Part shown: positions 53,171 through 60,745 of the stretch, piece after piece | How positions within the stretch are numbered: the stretch's first letter is position 1 | Layout: every line of letters starts with the position of its first letter | Origin: CAZJHX01 sp964545715 | Lineage (GTDB): Bacteria > Myxococcota_A > UBA9042 > GCA-2863065 | Direction: 5' to 3' | NCBI GenBank assembly: GCA_964545715.1 | Contig: CAZJHX010000040.1 | Span: 6,419-70,418 of the forward strand | DNA length: 64,000 nucleotides | The notes under the pieces: generated by a model | The model's database searches: none | Told to the model about the DNA's origin: nothing | The model's input: the letters and a program-made list of their open reading frames with translations, nothing else | Made by a program: the position numbers and the translations under genes

Positions 53171-53773
53171 CTACCCTTCGGCGTACCAATCCACCACGCG
53201 CGGGTGCGCGGCCACAGCCTCGATCAGGCCGGTAATTTGGGGAAACGGGTCCAAAATCGTCGCGGGGATGTGGTCGTAGACGCCCTTGGTGTAGGAGCGC
53301 ATGGCCACGAAGAGCTTGAGGTCGGCCACAGAGATGTCGTCGCCGCCGACGAACGGGCCGCGGATCTCCTTGGACGCGTTGGTGGCCCAGCGCTGGAAGT
53401 AGCCCTCGGCGAACGCCTCACGGGCCTTGCGCTTCTCGTCCTCGTCGTCGCGCCCTGTGGTGCTCGCCTGTGCGCGCAGCTCCTCTACGGCGCTCATCAG
53501 CGCCTCGTGCCGCGCCGTCTCCCACGAGTCGGCCGGCAGAAGCCCGTGCTCGCGCCCGATGTAGCTCAGAATGGCGTTTGACTGGGAGATGACGCCCTTG
53601 CCGGGGATCTCCAACGTCGGCAGTCCACCGAACGGCGTCGTAGGCTTTTTGCTCGGCCAATCACCGGCAAAGCGGTCGTCGGTCCAGTCGGCGCGGGCGA
53701 TATGAAAAGCGAGGCGTGCGGCCTCACCGCGACCGCCGGGGAAATTGAAGTAGGTCAGGACGGGTGTGCTCAT
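53171..53773 (-). CDS. Glutathione S-transferase family protein
   Basis: A 200-residue protein with the GST thioredoxin-like N-domain (VLTYFNFPGGRGEAARLAF, catalytic-type Tyr near residue 8, then GGLPTLEIPGKGVISQSNAI with the glutathione-binding QS) and an all-helical C-domain (FVGGDDISVADLKLFVAMR). The Y-F-N-x-x-G-R-x-E pattern is of the sigma/GSTA-like class. It conjugates glutathione to electrophiles or reduces peroxides. It lies next to sulfur and formaldehyde-related genes, but is not clearly in their operon. Confidence 0.92.
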   Translation of the reverse strand: MSTPVLTYFNFPGGRGEAARLAFHIARADWTDDRFAGDWPSKKPTTPFGGLPTLEIPGKGVISQSNAILSYIGREHGLLPADSWETARHEALMSAVEELRAQASTTGRDDEDEKRKAREAFAEGYFQRWATNASKEIRGPFVGGDDISVADLKLFVAMRSYTKGVYDHIPATILDPFPQITGLIEAVAAHPRVVDWYAEG

Positions 53774-53795
53774 CCCATCCTTATAGCAGTGATGC

Positions 53796-54293
53796 TCAGG
53801 TGAAGATGACCTGGGCGCCGTCCGACATGTCGTAGAAGTCGCCGGCCGTGATGACGTCCCTGACCTGCGGGATCAGGTCGTCCCGGTCGATCTTCATCAT
53901 GTCCATCGCCAGCTCGCACGCGTACAGCTCAGCGCCGGAGTCGTGCAAAATCTCCAGCATCTCGCGCACGGTCGGCAGCTCCATCTCGTCCATGCGCGTC
54001 TTCATCATCTTTGCCGCGAAGCGCTCCATGCCGGGCAGCCCGGCCACGACGGTCGGCATGGGGCTCGAGGGGTTGCCGACCATGTTGACGTGCAGCGTGT
54101 CGACCTTCCGTTCGGTGATCACGTCCAGGCCGTAGAACGTGAAGAAGATGAACGCCTCGATACCGGCCATCCGCGCGGCGTTGGCTAGAATCAGCGCCGG
54201 GTACGCCTCGTCCAGACCGCCTTTCGAGCAGATGATCGCGACACGGCGCTCGGCCGCCGGCGCTGGGGTAGTGTTTTGGGGCATGGTGTTCAC
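53796..54293 (-). CDS. DsrE/DsrF-like (DsrE2-type) sulfur-relay protein
   Basis: About 165 residues from GTG 54293, whose AGGAGG ribosome site is six bases upstream; ATG 54284 is an alternative. It has the DsrE-fold start RVAIICSKGGLDEAYPALIL and EAFIFFTFYGLDVI, and the conserved Cys region AELYACELAMDMMKI near the C-terminus, as in DsrE2 proteins that carry sulfur as a persulfide. The GTG overlaps the stop of the DUF1641-TusE gene (GTGA), so translation is coupled. It is the last gene of a sulfide-oxidation set headed by sulfide:quinone oxidoreductase. Confidence 0.9.
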   Translation of the reverse strand: MNTMPQNTTPAPAAERRVAIICSKGGLDEAYPALILANAARMAGIEAFIFFTFYGLDVITERKVDTLHVNMVGNPSSPMPTVVAGLPGMERFAAKMMKTRMDEMELPTVREMLEILHDSGAELYACELAMDMMKIDRDDLIPQVRDVITAGDFYDMSDGAQVIFT

Positions 54294-55109
54294 AGACAAC
54301 CTCCTGGTTTCGGGATTCCGGCAATCTTGGCGATAGTCCTTCCGGGGGCCTTGGGAAAGAGTCGATAGACCTCCTTGGTGCCGACATCAGCGCCCCGGGC
54401 GATGCGCCGCACGTTGGGAGACGCGTCGGTGGCCTCGAAGTCCGCCCGCGCGAAGTCGACCAGCGCCCAGTGCGCCTGGGTCATGGGGCTGATGCCGGCC
54501 GCCTGGGCCGTGGCCTGCCCGATCTCCCGCGTCCATTGAGCGGGATCGACCACCACGCACTCCTGGCCTGTCGCGATGCCGGAGCTCTTACGGGCCGGCA
54601 CCACGGATTCGCGACGACGCCTCGGCGCCAACATCGCGGACAATGGCCTGGGTTGGCGAACGACCAGCGCGGTCCCTCGGCCACGGCGCCTCACCTGCTT
54701 GCCCATGCCGCGCAGCAAGGCCAGCATCACGCCGACACCCGTGCGCACGTCCTCCTCTCGCATGGCGCGAACCACCCCATACNNNNNNNNNNGCCGGCTC
54801 TGCGGACCGCACCGTCTCCAAGACGGCTGCAACGTTGTCACTCAGGGCGCGCAGGTCGTCGGGCTCCAGGCTGGTGACGACACGGTCCACAGCCGCCATC
54901 GCCTCCGCCCCAAAGCGGAAGTAGCCTCTCTCCTCCAGCGAGAGCAGCTTCTGGGTCGCGACCCCCATCGCGTCGTGCACAATGGGCATCATCTCGTCGA
55001 TCAGCTCCTGCTGCCGCTCCTGACGTGCCAGCAGCAGGTCGAGCTTGGCGTTCAGAGACTCCAGCGTGTGTTGCTCTACTCGTCCCTCTTTGTCGATAGC
55101 TGTGTTCAT
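54290..55109 (-). CDS. DUF1641 protein fused to a TusE/DsrC sulfur-carrier domain, crossing an N gap
   Basis: From ATG 55109 (overlapping the SQR stop, ATGA). The N-terminal part, AKLDLLLARQERQQELIDEM to RALSDNVAAVLETVRSAEP, and the part after the gap, YGVVRAMREEDVRTGVGVML, together match DUF1641, a partner of sulfide:quinone oxidoreductases. After a basic linker comes a TusE/DsrC domain: WTREIGQATAQAAGISPMT, then HWALVDFARADFEAT and KIAGIPKPGGCL. The penultimate Cys (CysA) is present, while the position of the second DsrC Cys is Ala, as in TusE. Ten Ns shift the frame as written; a true gap length divisible by three, including zero, restores one continuous protein of about 270 residues. Confidence 0.78.
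54300..54305 (-). promoter_or_regulatory. Shine-Dalgarno AGGAGG deciding the dsrE-like start
   Basis: On the minus strand AGGAGG is followed by TTGTCT and then GTG at 54293. The spacing of six identifies this GTG as the start rather than TTG 54299 or ATG 54284. The SD doubles as two Gly codons of the upstream gene's C-terminus. Confidence 0.65.
54783..54792. other. Assembly gap (10 N)
   Basis: Ten ambiguous bases inside the DUF1641-TusE gene. Flanking codons show that the real length must be a multiple of three for the domains on both sides to be in one frame; the 10-N placeholder is not. Confidence 0.99.
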
Positions 55110-56341
55110 GCTCCACTCCATTTCCCGGCCATGAGCATCCGGTGGTCGATGGGCAGCTCTTTTCCGCGCACGAGCAGGTTCCAATACATCCAGCGAAAGC
55201 CCAGCTTGCCCCAGTGGTTGACGTGGCTCTCCTCCAAGAGCGTGAACGGGCCGATGCCCGGCAGCGGAAAGCGTCCGGGCAGTGGCTCGGTGTCGTAGTT
55301 GAAGTCGATGAGGATCGCCTTGCCGTAGCCGGACTCGATGAAGCAGTTGGCGTGACCGTCAAACGCCCCGATCGGCTCCTTGCCGGCGATGTGTCGCAAG
55401 ATGTTCTCGTGCAGCACTTCGGCTTGGAAATGGGCAACGGAGCCGGCCTTCGACGCGGGCAGATCGGTCGCGTCACCCAAAACAAACACGTCTCGATGGT
55501 TCTTGGCCTGCAACGTGTGCTTGTCGGTGGGCACAAAGCCCGACTCATCGCCCATCTGTGAGGTCGTGATGGCCTCCGCGCCGAAGTGCAGGGGCACGGT
55601 CACCAGCAGGTCGTAGTCGAGCGCTCGCCCGTCGTACGAGGTCAGCTGCCGGCGTTGACCGTCAACCGCTTCGACCACGAACTCCGTCTCCACGGCGATG
55701 CCGCGGTCTGCGAGCATGGTCCCGAAGGCGCGCGAGGCCACGGGTTTGGTAAACGCGCCGTCCAGGGGCGTGGCGTACACGATCTCCACCCGGTCGCGCA
55801 GCCCGCGCTCGGTCAGGAAGGCCTCCGCCAAAAAGAGAAACCCCAGCGGCGCGACCGGGCATTTGATCGGCATGTCGGCCACGTTCAGCACCAGACGGCC
55901 GCCCTTCCAGCCGTCCAGCTTCTCGGCCAGCGCGGTCGCACCCTCCAGCGTGTAGAAGTCGAAAGCGCTGTCCCGCCAGCCCTCGCCAGTCAGGCCGTCA
56001 GTGGCTTCGGGGGCCACGCGCGTGCCGGTTGCGATGATGAGCACGTCGTACGCCAGGCTCTCGCCGTCGGTAAAGTGCACGCGCTTGCCGTCCGGATCGA
56101 TGCGATCGATCTCCGAGGTGTAGACGTGCACGCCTGAGTCGAAGAGCGTGCGCCTGGAGCGCTGAATCTCACCCGGCTGGGAGGCGCCGAACGGCACGAA
56201 CAAGAGCCCCGGCTGGTAGAGATGGCGGTCGTCCCGGTCCACCACCGTCACGCGCCACTGGTCCGCCGGCAGCGCCCGCACCAGCTTATTAGCCATCATG
56301 GTCCCCGCGGTTCCGGCTCCGAGAATCACGAGCTGCTTCAT
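55106..56341 (-). CDS. sqr: Sulfide:quinone oxidoreductase
   Basis: About 411 residues from ATG 56341, with GGAGGT seven bases upstream; the extra upstream codons are not needed. It has an FAD-binding fold KQLVILGAGTAGTMMANKLV and the second nucleotide-fold strands LIIATGTRVAPEA and DVFVLGDATDLPASKAGS. Cys residues are seen at about 161 (MPIKCPVAPLGF) and 333 (GHANCFIESG), the positions of the conserved redox pair in SQR. The C-terminal amphipathic region (HWGKLGFRWMYWNLLVRGKE) fits membrane attachment. It oxidises sulfide and reduces quinone, yielding polysulfide or sulfane sulfur. It heads a coupled set with DUF1641-TusE and DsrE-like proteins. Confidence 0.93.
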   Translation of the reverse strand: MKQLVILGAGTAGTMMANKLVRALPADQWRVTVVDRDDRHLYQPGLLFVPFGASQPGEIQRSRRTLFDSGVHVYTSEIDRIDPDGKRVHFTDGESLAYDVLIIATGTRVAPEATDGLTGEGWRDSAFDFYTLEGATALAEKLDGWKGGRLVLNVADMPIKCPVAPLGFLFLAEAFLTERGLRDRVEIVYATPLDGAFTKPVASRAFGTMLADRGIAVETEFVVEAVDGQRRQLTSYDGRALDYDLLVTVPLHFGAEAITTSQMGDESGFVPTDKHTLQAKNHRDVFVLGDATDLPASKAGSVAHFQAEVLHENILRHIAGKEPIGAFDGHANCFIESGYGKAILIDFNYDTEPLPGRFPLPGIGPFTLLEESHVNHWGKLGFRWMYWNLLVRGKELPIDHRMLMAGKWSGA

Positions 56342-56467
56342 GGTCGTACCTCCGATGCAACCCCGTGTCTGGGGTCTCACACAGGTAGAGCCGAGAGCCT
56401 CATGAAAGGGTGCACCAAAAGGTGCGGTCGTCAGTACGCAGTCTGTCCCAGATCAGAGTCGGCGGAC

Positions 56468-56869
56468 TCAAGCCGGCGGAGCACCCGGCCAACGCGGATG
56501 CTGCGGCGCTCCGCCCCCGATTTCGTAGTAGTCGCCCTTGTCCGCCACAAAGATGTGAATGGCGACCGCCGTATCCGTCGGCTGCTCAAACGCGCCCATG
56601 GCGACGCCGATCTTGTCGTGGTGCGGCGCGTCCCAGAACAGCGAGCTGCCGCAGGTGGCGCAAAAGCCGCGCCGGACGCGCTCCGATGACTGAAACCACG
56701 TGACCTGGTCCTCCCCGTGCAGGGTGAACCTGGTGCGCGGAACGTCCGTCGACACGAAGTAGTGTCCAGAGTGCTTGCGGCACTGGGTGCAATGGCACGC
56801 GTCAGGTGGCGGCAGCGCCCCGTCGACCTGGAACGTGACGGCGCCGCAAAGACAGGATCCACTCGGCAT
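56468..56869 (-). CDS. GFA/Mss4-like family protein (glutathione-dependent formaldehyde-activating-like)
   Basis: A 133-residue zinc protein with GSCLCGAVTFQV, CHCTQCRKHSGHYF and RGFCATCGSSLFW, the Cys ligands of the GFA family. Members bind zinc and may handle glutathione adducts, but most, including this one, lack functional proof. A TATTAT -10-like box lies at 56894-56899 upstream. The gene is followed on the minus strand by the sulfide:quinone oxidoreductase after 126 bp. Confidence 0.9.
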   Translation of the reverse strand: MPSGSCLCGAVTFQVDGALPPPDACHCTQCRKHSGHYFVSTDVPRTRFTLHGEDQVTWFQSSERVRRGFCATCGSSLFWDAPHHDKIGVAMGAFEQPTDTAVAIHIFVADKGDYYEIGGGAPQHPRWPGAPPA

Positions 56870-56923
56870 GATGCCCCCCCGTTTGGTCGGGCCATAATAG
56901 CGACTGTGGCGTTCGATTGGGAC

Positions 56924-57835
56924 CTACAGCGGCGACGCCTGCCAGTAGGCATAGAAGCCCTCGTCCGCACTCTTCCACGCCAATGCGGGCATGTGCTCCT
57001 GAAGCCAGCGGTAGAAATGGGGCCGCGAGCCGTCTGCGTCGACGACCCCATATTCCTCGGCCAGATCCCACGACGCGAAGACGCGTCCGTTCTTGGCTGA
57101 GAGGTTCGTTTCGGCGGCAAGGGCGGCGACACATCGTCCGACAAACAGGGGCGTCTCCGACGCGGCAAACTCCTCGACCTTCTCCACCGCGTCGCGCCAA
57201 TTGGCCTCGGTCACGCCCAGGTGATCCAACATCCACTCCGACCGAAGAAAGCCGGGTGTGACCGCCACGGCCGAGATATCGCGCTCTTTCAGCTCTTGCG
57301 ACAGCGCGAACGCCATGCGGATGACCGTCGTCTTGACCATGTCGTAGAAGAAGTGGCCGCGATAGTAGTACCCGTCGCCGTCCGTGATCTCGAAGACGAC
57401 CCCGCCCTCGCGCAACCGGCGGAGGCCGTAGTGGCTGGTGATGACGTGGGTCTTGATCGCGCGGTCGATCAAGGTGAGCCCGTTCTCGAGCTTTACCTCC
57501 CAGACCTTCTTTCCCCACTCGGTGAGATCGTCGCCGCCCCAGATGTCGTTGACCAGGATGTCGAACTCGCCGACCTGCTCGAAGAGCGCTTCAACCTGCT
57601 CCGGCACGGTGTGGTCGACCCGTACGGCGATGCCCCGTCCGCCACGCGCGGTCACGATCTCTGCCGTCTCGTGGATCGTCTCCGGACGATTCGCCATGCC
57701 GGGGCTCCCCGCGACGCTGCGGCCGGTGCAATACACGGTGGCTCCAGCTTCTCCGAGCGCGGTCGCTATCCCGCGCCCGGCCCCGCGCGTGGCGCCCGCA
57801 ACAACAGCAATCTTTCCGGTCAGTGGCATGCTCAT
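56924..57835 (-). CDS. Short-chain dehydrogenase/reductase (DHRS1-like)
   Basis: A 303-residue protein (ATG 57829 is an equally good start). Rossmann cofactor motif AVVAGATRGAGRGIATALGE followed by YCTGRSVAG, with Arg after the strand favouring NADP. ILVNDIWGGDD replaces the usual NNAG. The active-site Tyr and Lys occur as FFYDMVKTTV. PGFLRSEWMLDHL follows. This pattern is typical of DHRS1-like SDRs, whose substrates are mostly unknown. The gene is divergent from the zinc-ribbon membrane protein, with a strong hairpin between. Confidence 0.9.
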   Translation of the reverse strand: MSMPLTGKIAVVAGATRGAGRGIATALGEAGATVYCTGRSVAGSPGMANRPETIHETAEIVTARGGRGIAVRVDHTVPEQVEALFEQVGEFDILVNDIWGGDDLTEWGKKVWEVKLENGLTLIDRAIKTHVITSHYGLRRLREGGVVFEITDGDGYYYRGHFFYDMVKTTVIRMAFALSQELKERDISAVAVTPGFLRSEWMLDHLGVTEANWRDAVEKVEEFAASETPLFVGRCVAALAAETNLSAKNGRVFASWDLAEEYGVVDADGSRPHFYRWLQEHMPALAWKSADEGFYAYWQASPL

Positions 57836-57857
57836 GGGACTTCCGGTACCACGAGGT

Positions 57858-57885
57858 AGCCCGGCTTTGCGAGCGCAACCGGGCT
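57858..57885. promoter_or_regulatory. Strong hairpin in the divergent SDR/zinc-ribbon spacer
   Basis: AGCCCGG pairs with CCGGGCT (7 bp), and TTGCG with CGCAA (5 bp) inside it, leaving only AG as the apical loop and two unpaired bases on one side. It lies about 25 bp upstream of the SDR gene on the minus strand and 34 bp upstream of the likely GTG at 57919. It could be an operator or a 5'-UTR element for either gene. Confidence 0.45.
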
Positions 57886-57918
57886 TTGCAGTCAGGACGC
57901 CGCGGGTTAACCTGCAGC

Positions 57919-59001
57919 GTGTTCGTAGGCACGAAAAGGAGTCGGTTCCCGGTCGTCCTGACGCGCCCGCCGATTCGACGCCCCAGCGCGGCCGTGCCTC
58001 CTCATTACGCGTGTCCCGCGTGCGACATGATCCTCGACGACGGCGTCCAGTATCAGCAGTGCCCCGCCTGCGACCTGCCTGTCGATTGGGTGGACCTGAC
58101 CGAACCGCTGTGGTGCTGCCCCACCTGCGACGCCCTGGTCAACGAGCGGCGCAGCGAGGCGCCCGAGTGCAGCCGATGCAAGCGCCCGCTTGTGCTCGTG
58201 AAGCCGCTCGTGATGCGGCGCGCGACCAGCGAGGAGGACGGGAAACGCTCCCGGCCCTCGGTTGTCCTTCGTACGCTCGTCAGGTTGCTCGGCTATGTGG
58301 CCGTCTTCCTCGCGATACTGGCGCCGATGTCGCTGGCGTTGAAGGCCGAGTGGCGCTGGTTTGTCCTGGCCTTCTTCGGCCCGTTCTACCTGCTTCCCGT
58401 CCTGATGGGCGGCTTCGTTGTCTTCAACATCTTCTCATCGATAGGCGAGCTGCAGGACCTGATCCGAGACCGGCGAACCCGCGTGATACACGGCATCGAA
58501 CACGGGGCGGCAGCAGTCCTGGAACAAGCCGGCTTCGATGTCTCCAGCGGCGAGACTCGCTCAGGCTTCTTCCGCCTGCGGTTCAACACCTACGCGCCAA
58601 ACCCGTGCGACGACCCCAGTAAGATCCACAAGGCCGTGGCGGACGCCGTCGCGCGCATACGCTCCAGCGAGCCGCACCTGGCGTACCACCCCAGGTGCGG
58701 TACCAGCGCGCTGGTGACTGCCATGCTGCTGAGTATCCTGTCTCTGGCCGTGGCTGCTGTCGGCCTGTTCCTCACCATCACCGCGTTAACCTGGCTCGTG
58801 CTGTCCGCCGTCCTGGCGGCTGCGTTCATCATATTTCCGCGCCCGCTGGGCCTGCTGGCGCAGCGTTATCTGACGGTATCCACAGACTTCATGTCAGCCC
58901 ACGTTCTGCGCCTGGTGAGACACCGAAGCGACAGGCAGATCGTGTACGACGTGTTGATGACCGTGCGGCTGAATGAGGACAAACGAGGTCCTGCAACGTG
59001 A
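57919..59001 (+). CDS. Zinc-ribbon membrane protein (DUF6391-like), function unknown
   Basis: The start is uncertain: GTG 57919 or GTG 57994; the more upstream Met (57823) lies inside the divergent SDR gene. From 57919 it is 360 residues. The N-terminus has three Cys pairs (YACPACDMI, QQCPACDLP, WCCPTCDAL, then CSRCKRP), zinc ribbons of the rubredoxin/RanBP-like type. Two TM hairpins follow (LLGYVAVFLAILAPMSLAL with FFGPFYLLPVLMGGFVVFNI, and ALVTAMLLSILSLAVAAVGL onward). Between them, RVIHGIEHGAAAVLEQAGFD recalls the HxxEH-type motif of DUF6391 proteins. The stop overlaps the CobW-like GTPase gene (GTGA), suggesting a metal-linked function, by inference. Confidence 0.72.
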   Translation: MFVGTKRSRFPVVLTRPPIRRPSAAVPPHYACPACDMILDDGVQYQQCPACDLPVDWVDLTEPLWCCPTCDALVNERRSEAPECSRCKRPLVLVKPLVMRRATSEEDGKRSRPSVVLRTLVRLLGYVAVFLAILAPMSLALKAEWRWFVLAFFGPFYLLPVLMGGFVVFNIFSSIGELQDLIRDRRTRVIHGIEHGAAAVLEQAGFDVSSGETRSGFFRLRFNTYAPNPCDDPSKIHKAVADAVARIRSSEPHLAYHPRCGTSALVTAMLLSILSLAVAAVGLFLTITALTWLVLSAVLAAAFIIFPRPLGLLAQRYLTVSTDFMSAHVLRLVRHRSDRQIVYDVLMTVRLNEDKRGPAT

Positions 59002-60533
59002 TCCCCGTCACCGTAGTCACCGGGTTCCTCGGCGCCGGAAAGTCCACGCTCGTTCAAAAGTGGCTCAGCGAGCTGCCGCGAGAAGAGACGGCCGTGATCG
59101 TCAACGAGCGCGGGCAGGTCGGCATTGACGGCGAGCTGCTGTCCGCGCATGTGGCGCGGCTCAGGGAGATCACCGGCGGCTGCGTGTGCTGCAGCAGCCA
59201 GGCCGAGCTCGTGAGCGCGCTGGAGGAGCTGAGCAAGAGCTCGCCCCGCCCGAAGCGGCTGCTGATCGAGACGTCCGGCGCCGCCTCCCCGGCGGGCGTG
59301 ATCCGCGCCATCGGGAGAGGCGACGGCGATCTGCGTCTCGACGGGGTCGTGACCGTGCTCGATGTGACGCGGGCACGTGAGGCGCTGGCATTTGATCTCA
59401 CCGTGGAGCAGCTCGGCTTCGCGGACATCGTGGTCATGTCGCACGTGGACAAGGCCATCTCCGTAGACGTAGAGGACGTGGAGGCGACCGCGCGGCACCA
59501 CGCGCCGGCGGCGGTCGTCGCGAGAGCACGCAACGGCGAGTTGGACGCCGGCCTGATCGAGCTGTTGGCGCAACGCGTGGAGGCGCTGCATCTGCCCGCC
59601 GAAGCCGCCGCCCACCAGGACATTCAAGCCGTCTCCCTGATGGTGAACGCAGATCTGGACGACGAACGCTTCGCCGATTGGATGGAGCGAGAGCTCGCCA
59701 CGGTGGAAGCGCGCATTCTCAGAATCAAGGGCATCCTGGCGATGAAGGGCGTGGACTGCCGGGTCATCGTCCAAGGCGTCGGTCACGCCGTCGAGGTGCA
59801 GCTCGGAGCGCCGTGGTGTGACGCCGCCCGCACCAGCCGGATGGTGATCTTGGGTCTGGCGCTGGACGCGGACAGGCTGGAGGCCGGGTTCCGCCGATGT
59901 TCGGATGTACCGCAGGCGGCCACCGTTGGCGTCGCTGAGCACGGAAACTCAGCGGTGCTCGTCACCGTTGCGCCCGGCGGCGTACTGGTCGACCGCCGCC
60001 GAATCGACCTGACCGAGGATCTGCCCACGCACCCGTATCACCACGAAGGCGCCTGGGCGGTTGGTCGCTACCTCAACAGCAAGTGGGCGCGGCCTATCTC
60101 CCTACCCGAGGCTGTGGACCTTATCGAGCGCGTGCACAAAGCCGCAGCTAGTGGGGCGCGCGAGGCTCTCCAAGCGCTTGCCCGGGCGGTGTCGGTGCCG
60201 ATTGGAAGCATCTCGCTTCGCGTCTGCCCCGATCTGCCGCCATCCATCGAGGAGCGGGTCGCCGACAATCGCGCACAGTCGGTCGCCGACTCGGTGATGT
60301 ATCGGCAAGCGCTCGCGACCGCGGCCAAAGCGCGCGGCTGGTCCGTGCATTGGTACGATCGCAAGGCTGTGTTCGACGAGGCGTCGGCGGCGCTGGAACG
60401 AGACGACATCAAGGACTTCGTAAACGCCATGGGCCGACCGATTGGGCCACCGTGGCAGGCCCGCCACAAGCTTGCGGCCGCTGCGGCGATTGCGGTCGCC
60501 GGGCTGGGTCCCGATACCAGCGCCGCGTCGTGA
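58998..60533 (+). CDS. CobW-family (G3E) GTPase with an extra C-terminal domain
   Basis: A 511-residue protein from GTG 58998, overlapping the upstream stop. CobW_N: VVTGFLGAGKSTLVQKWLSE (Walker A), AVIVNERGQVGIDGELL, ITGGCVCCSS (CxCC metal site) and LLIETSGAASPAGV (Walker-B-like region). The usual NKxD guanine motif appears as VVMSHVDKA, with Ser-His in place of Asn-Lys, which may alter nucleotide choice. CobW_C follows (ILRIKGILAMKG, VQGVGHAVEVQLG), then about 190 additional residues with no recognised match. The family inserts or chaperones metals such as Zn or Co. Its pairing with a zinc-ribbon membrane protein fits. Confidence 0.85.
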   Translation: MIPVTVVTGFLGAGKSTLVQKWLSELPREETAVIVNERGQVGIDGELLSAHVARLREITGGCVCCSSQAELVSALEELSKSSPRPKRLLIETSGAASPAGVIRAIGRGDGDLRLDGVVTVLDVTRAREALAFDLTVEQLGFADIVVMSHVDKAISVDVEDVEATARHHAPAAVVARARNGELDAGLIELLAQRVEALHLPAEAAAHQDIQAVSLMVNADLDDERFADWMERELATVEARILRIKGILAMKGVDCRVIVQGVGHAVEVQLGAPWCDAARTSRMVILGLALDADRLEAGFRRCSDVPQAATVGVAEHGNSAVLVTVAPGGVLVDRRRIDLTEDLPTHPYHHEGAWAVGRYLNSKWARPISLPEAVDLIERVHKAAASGAREALQALARAVSVPIGSISLRVCPDLPPSIEERVADNRAQSVADSVMYRQALATAAKARGWSVHWYDRKAVFDEASAALERDDIKDFVNAMGRPIGPPWQARHKLAAAAAIAVAGLGPDTSAAS

Positions 60534-60735
60534 AAGACGTCACGTCGCCCCCTGCCTCGAAACCCGGATCTTCAACGAGGTTGGGCGCCGGCGGCAGGGG
60601 ATCGTCGACATCGACGGACATGATGTCGTCCACGTCCTGCACCACCACCTCGCCCGCGTCCTCGCCATCTCGCGAGTCGTCGGCGCCGCACGCCATAACC
60701 ACCAAACACGCCAACGCGACGAATCGTATCCGCAT
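60409..60735 (-). pseudogene. Truncated lipoprotein remnant
   Basis: The likely start is ATG 60735, encoding a lipoprotein signal (FVALACLVVMAC), an Asp/Val/Pro-rich spacer and NLVEDPGFEAGGDVTS, the common N-terminus of secreted carbohydrate-binding-like domains. After about residue 65 the sequence becomes Arg/Pro-rich and runs antisense into the 3' end of the CobW-like gene (ends 60533) before a stop at 60409. The domain is therefore cut short, probably by a rearrangement that brought the CobW gene here. It may still be expressed as a short lipoprotein. Confidence 0.5.
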
Positions 60736-60745
60736 CAGGCGCAGC

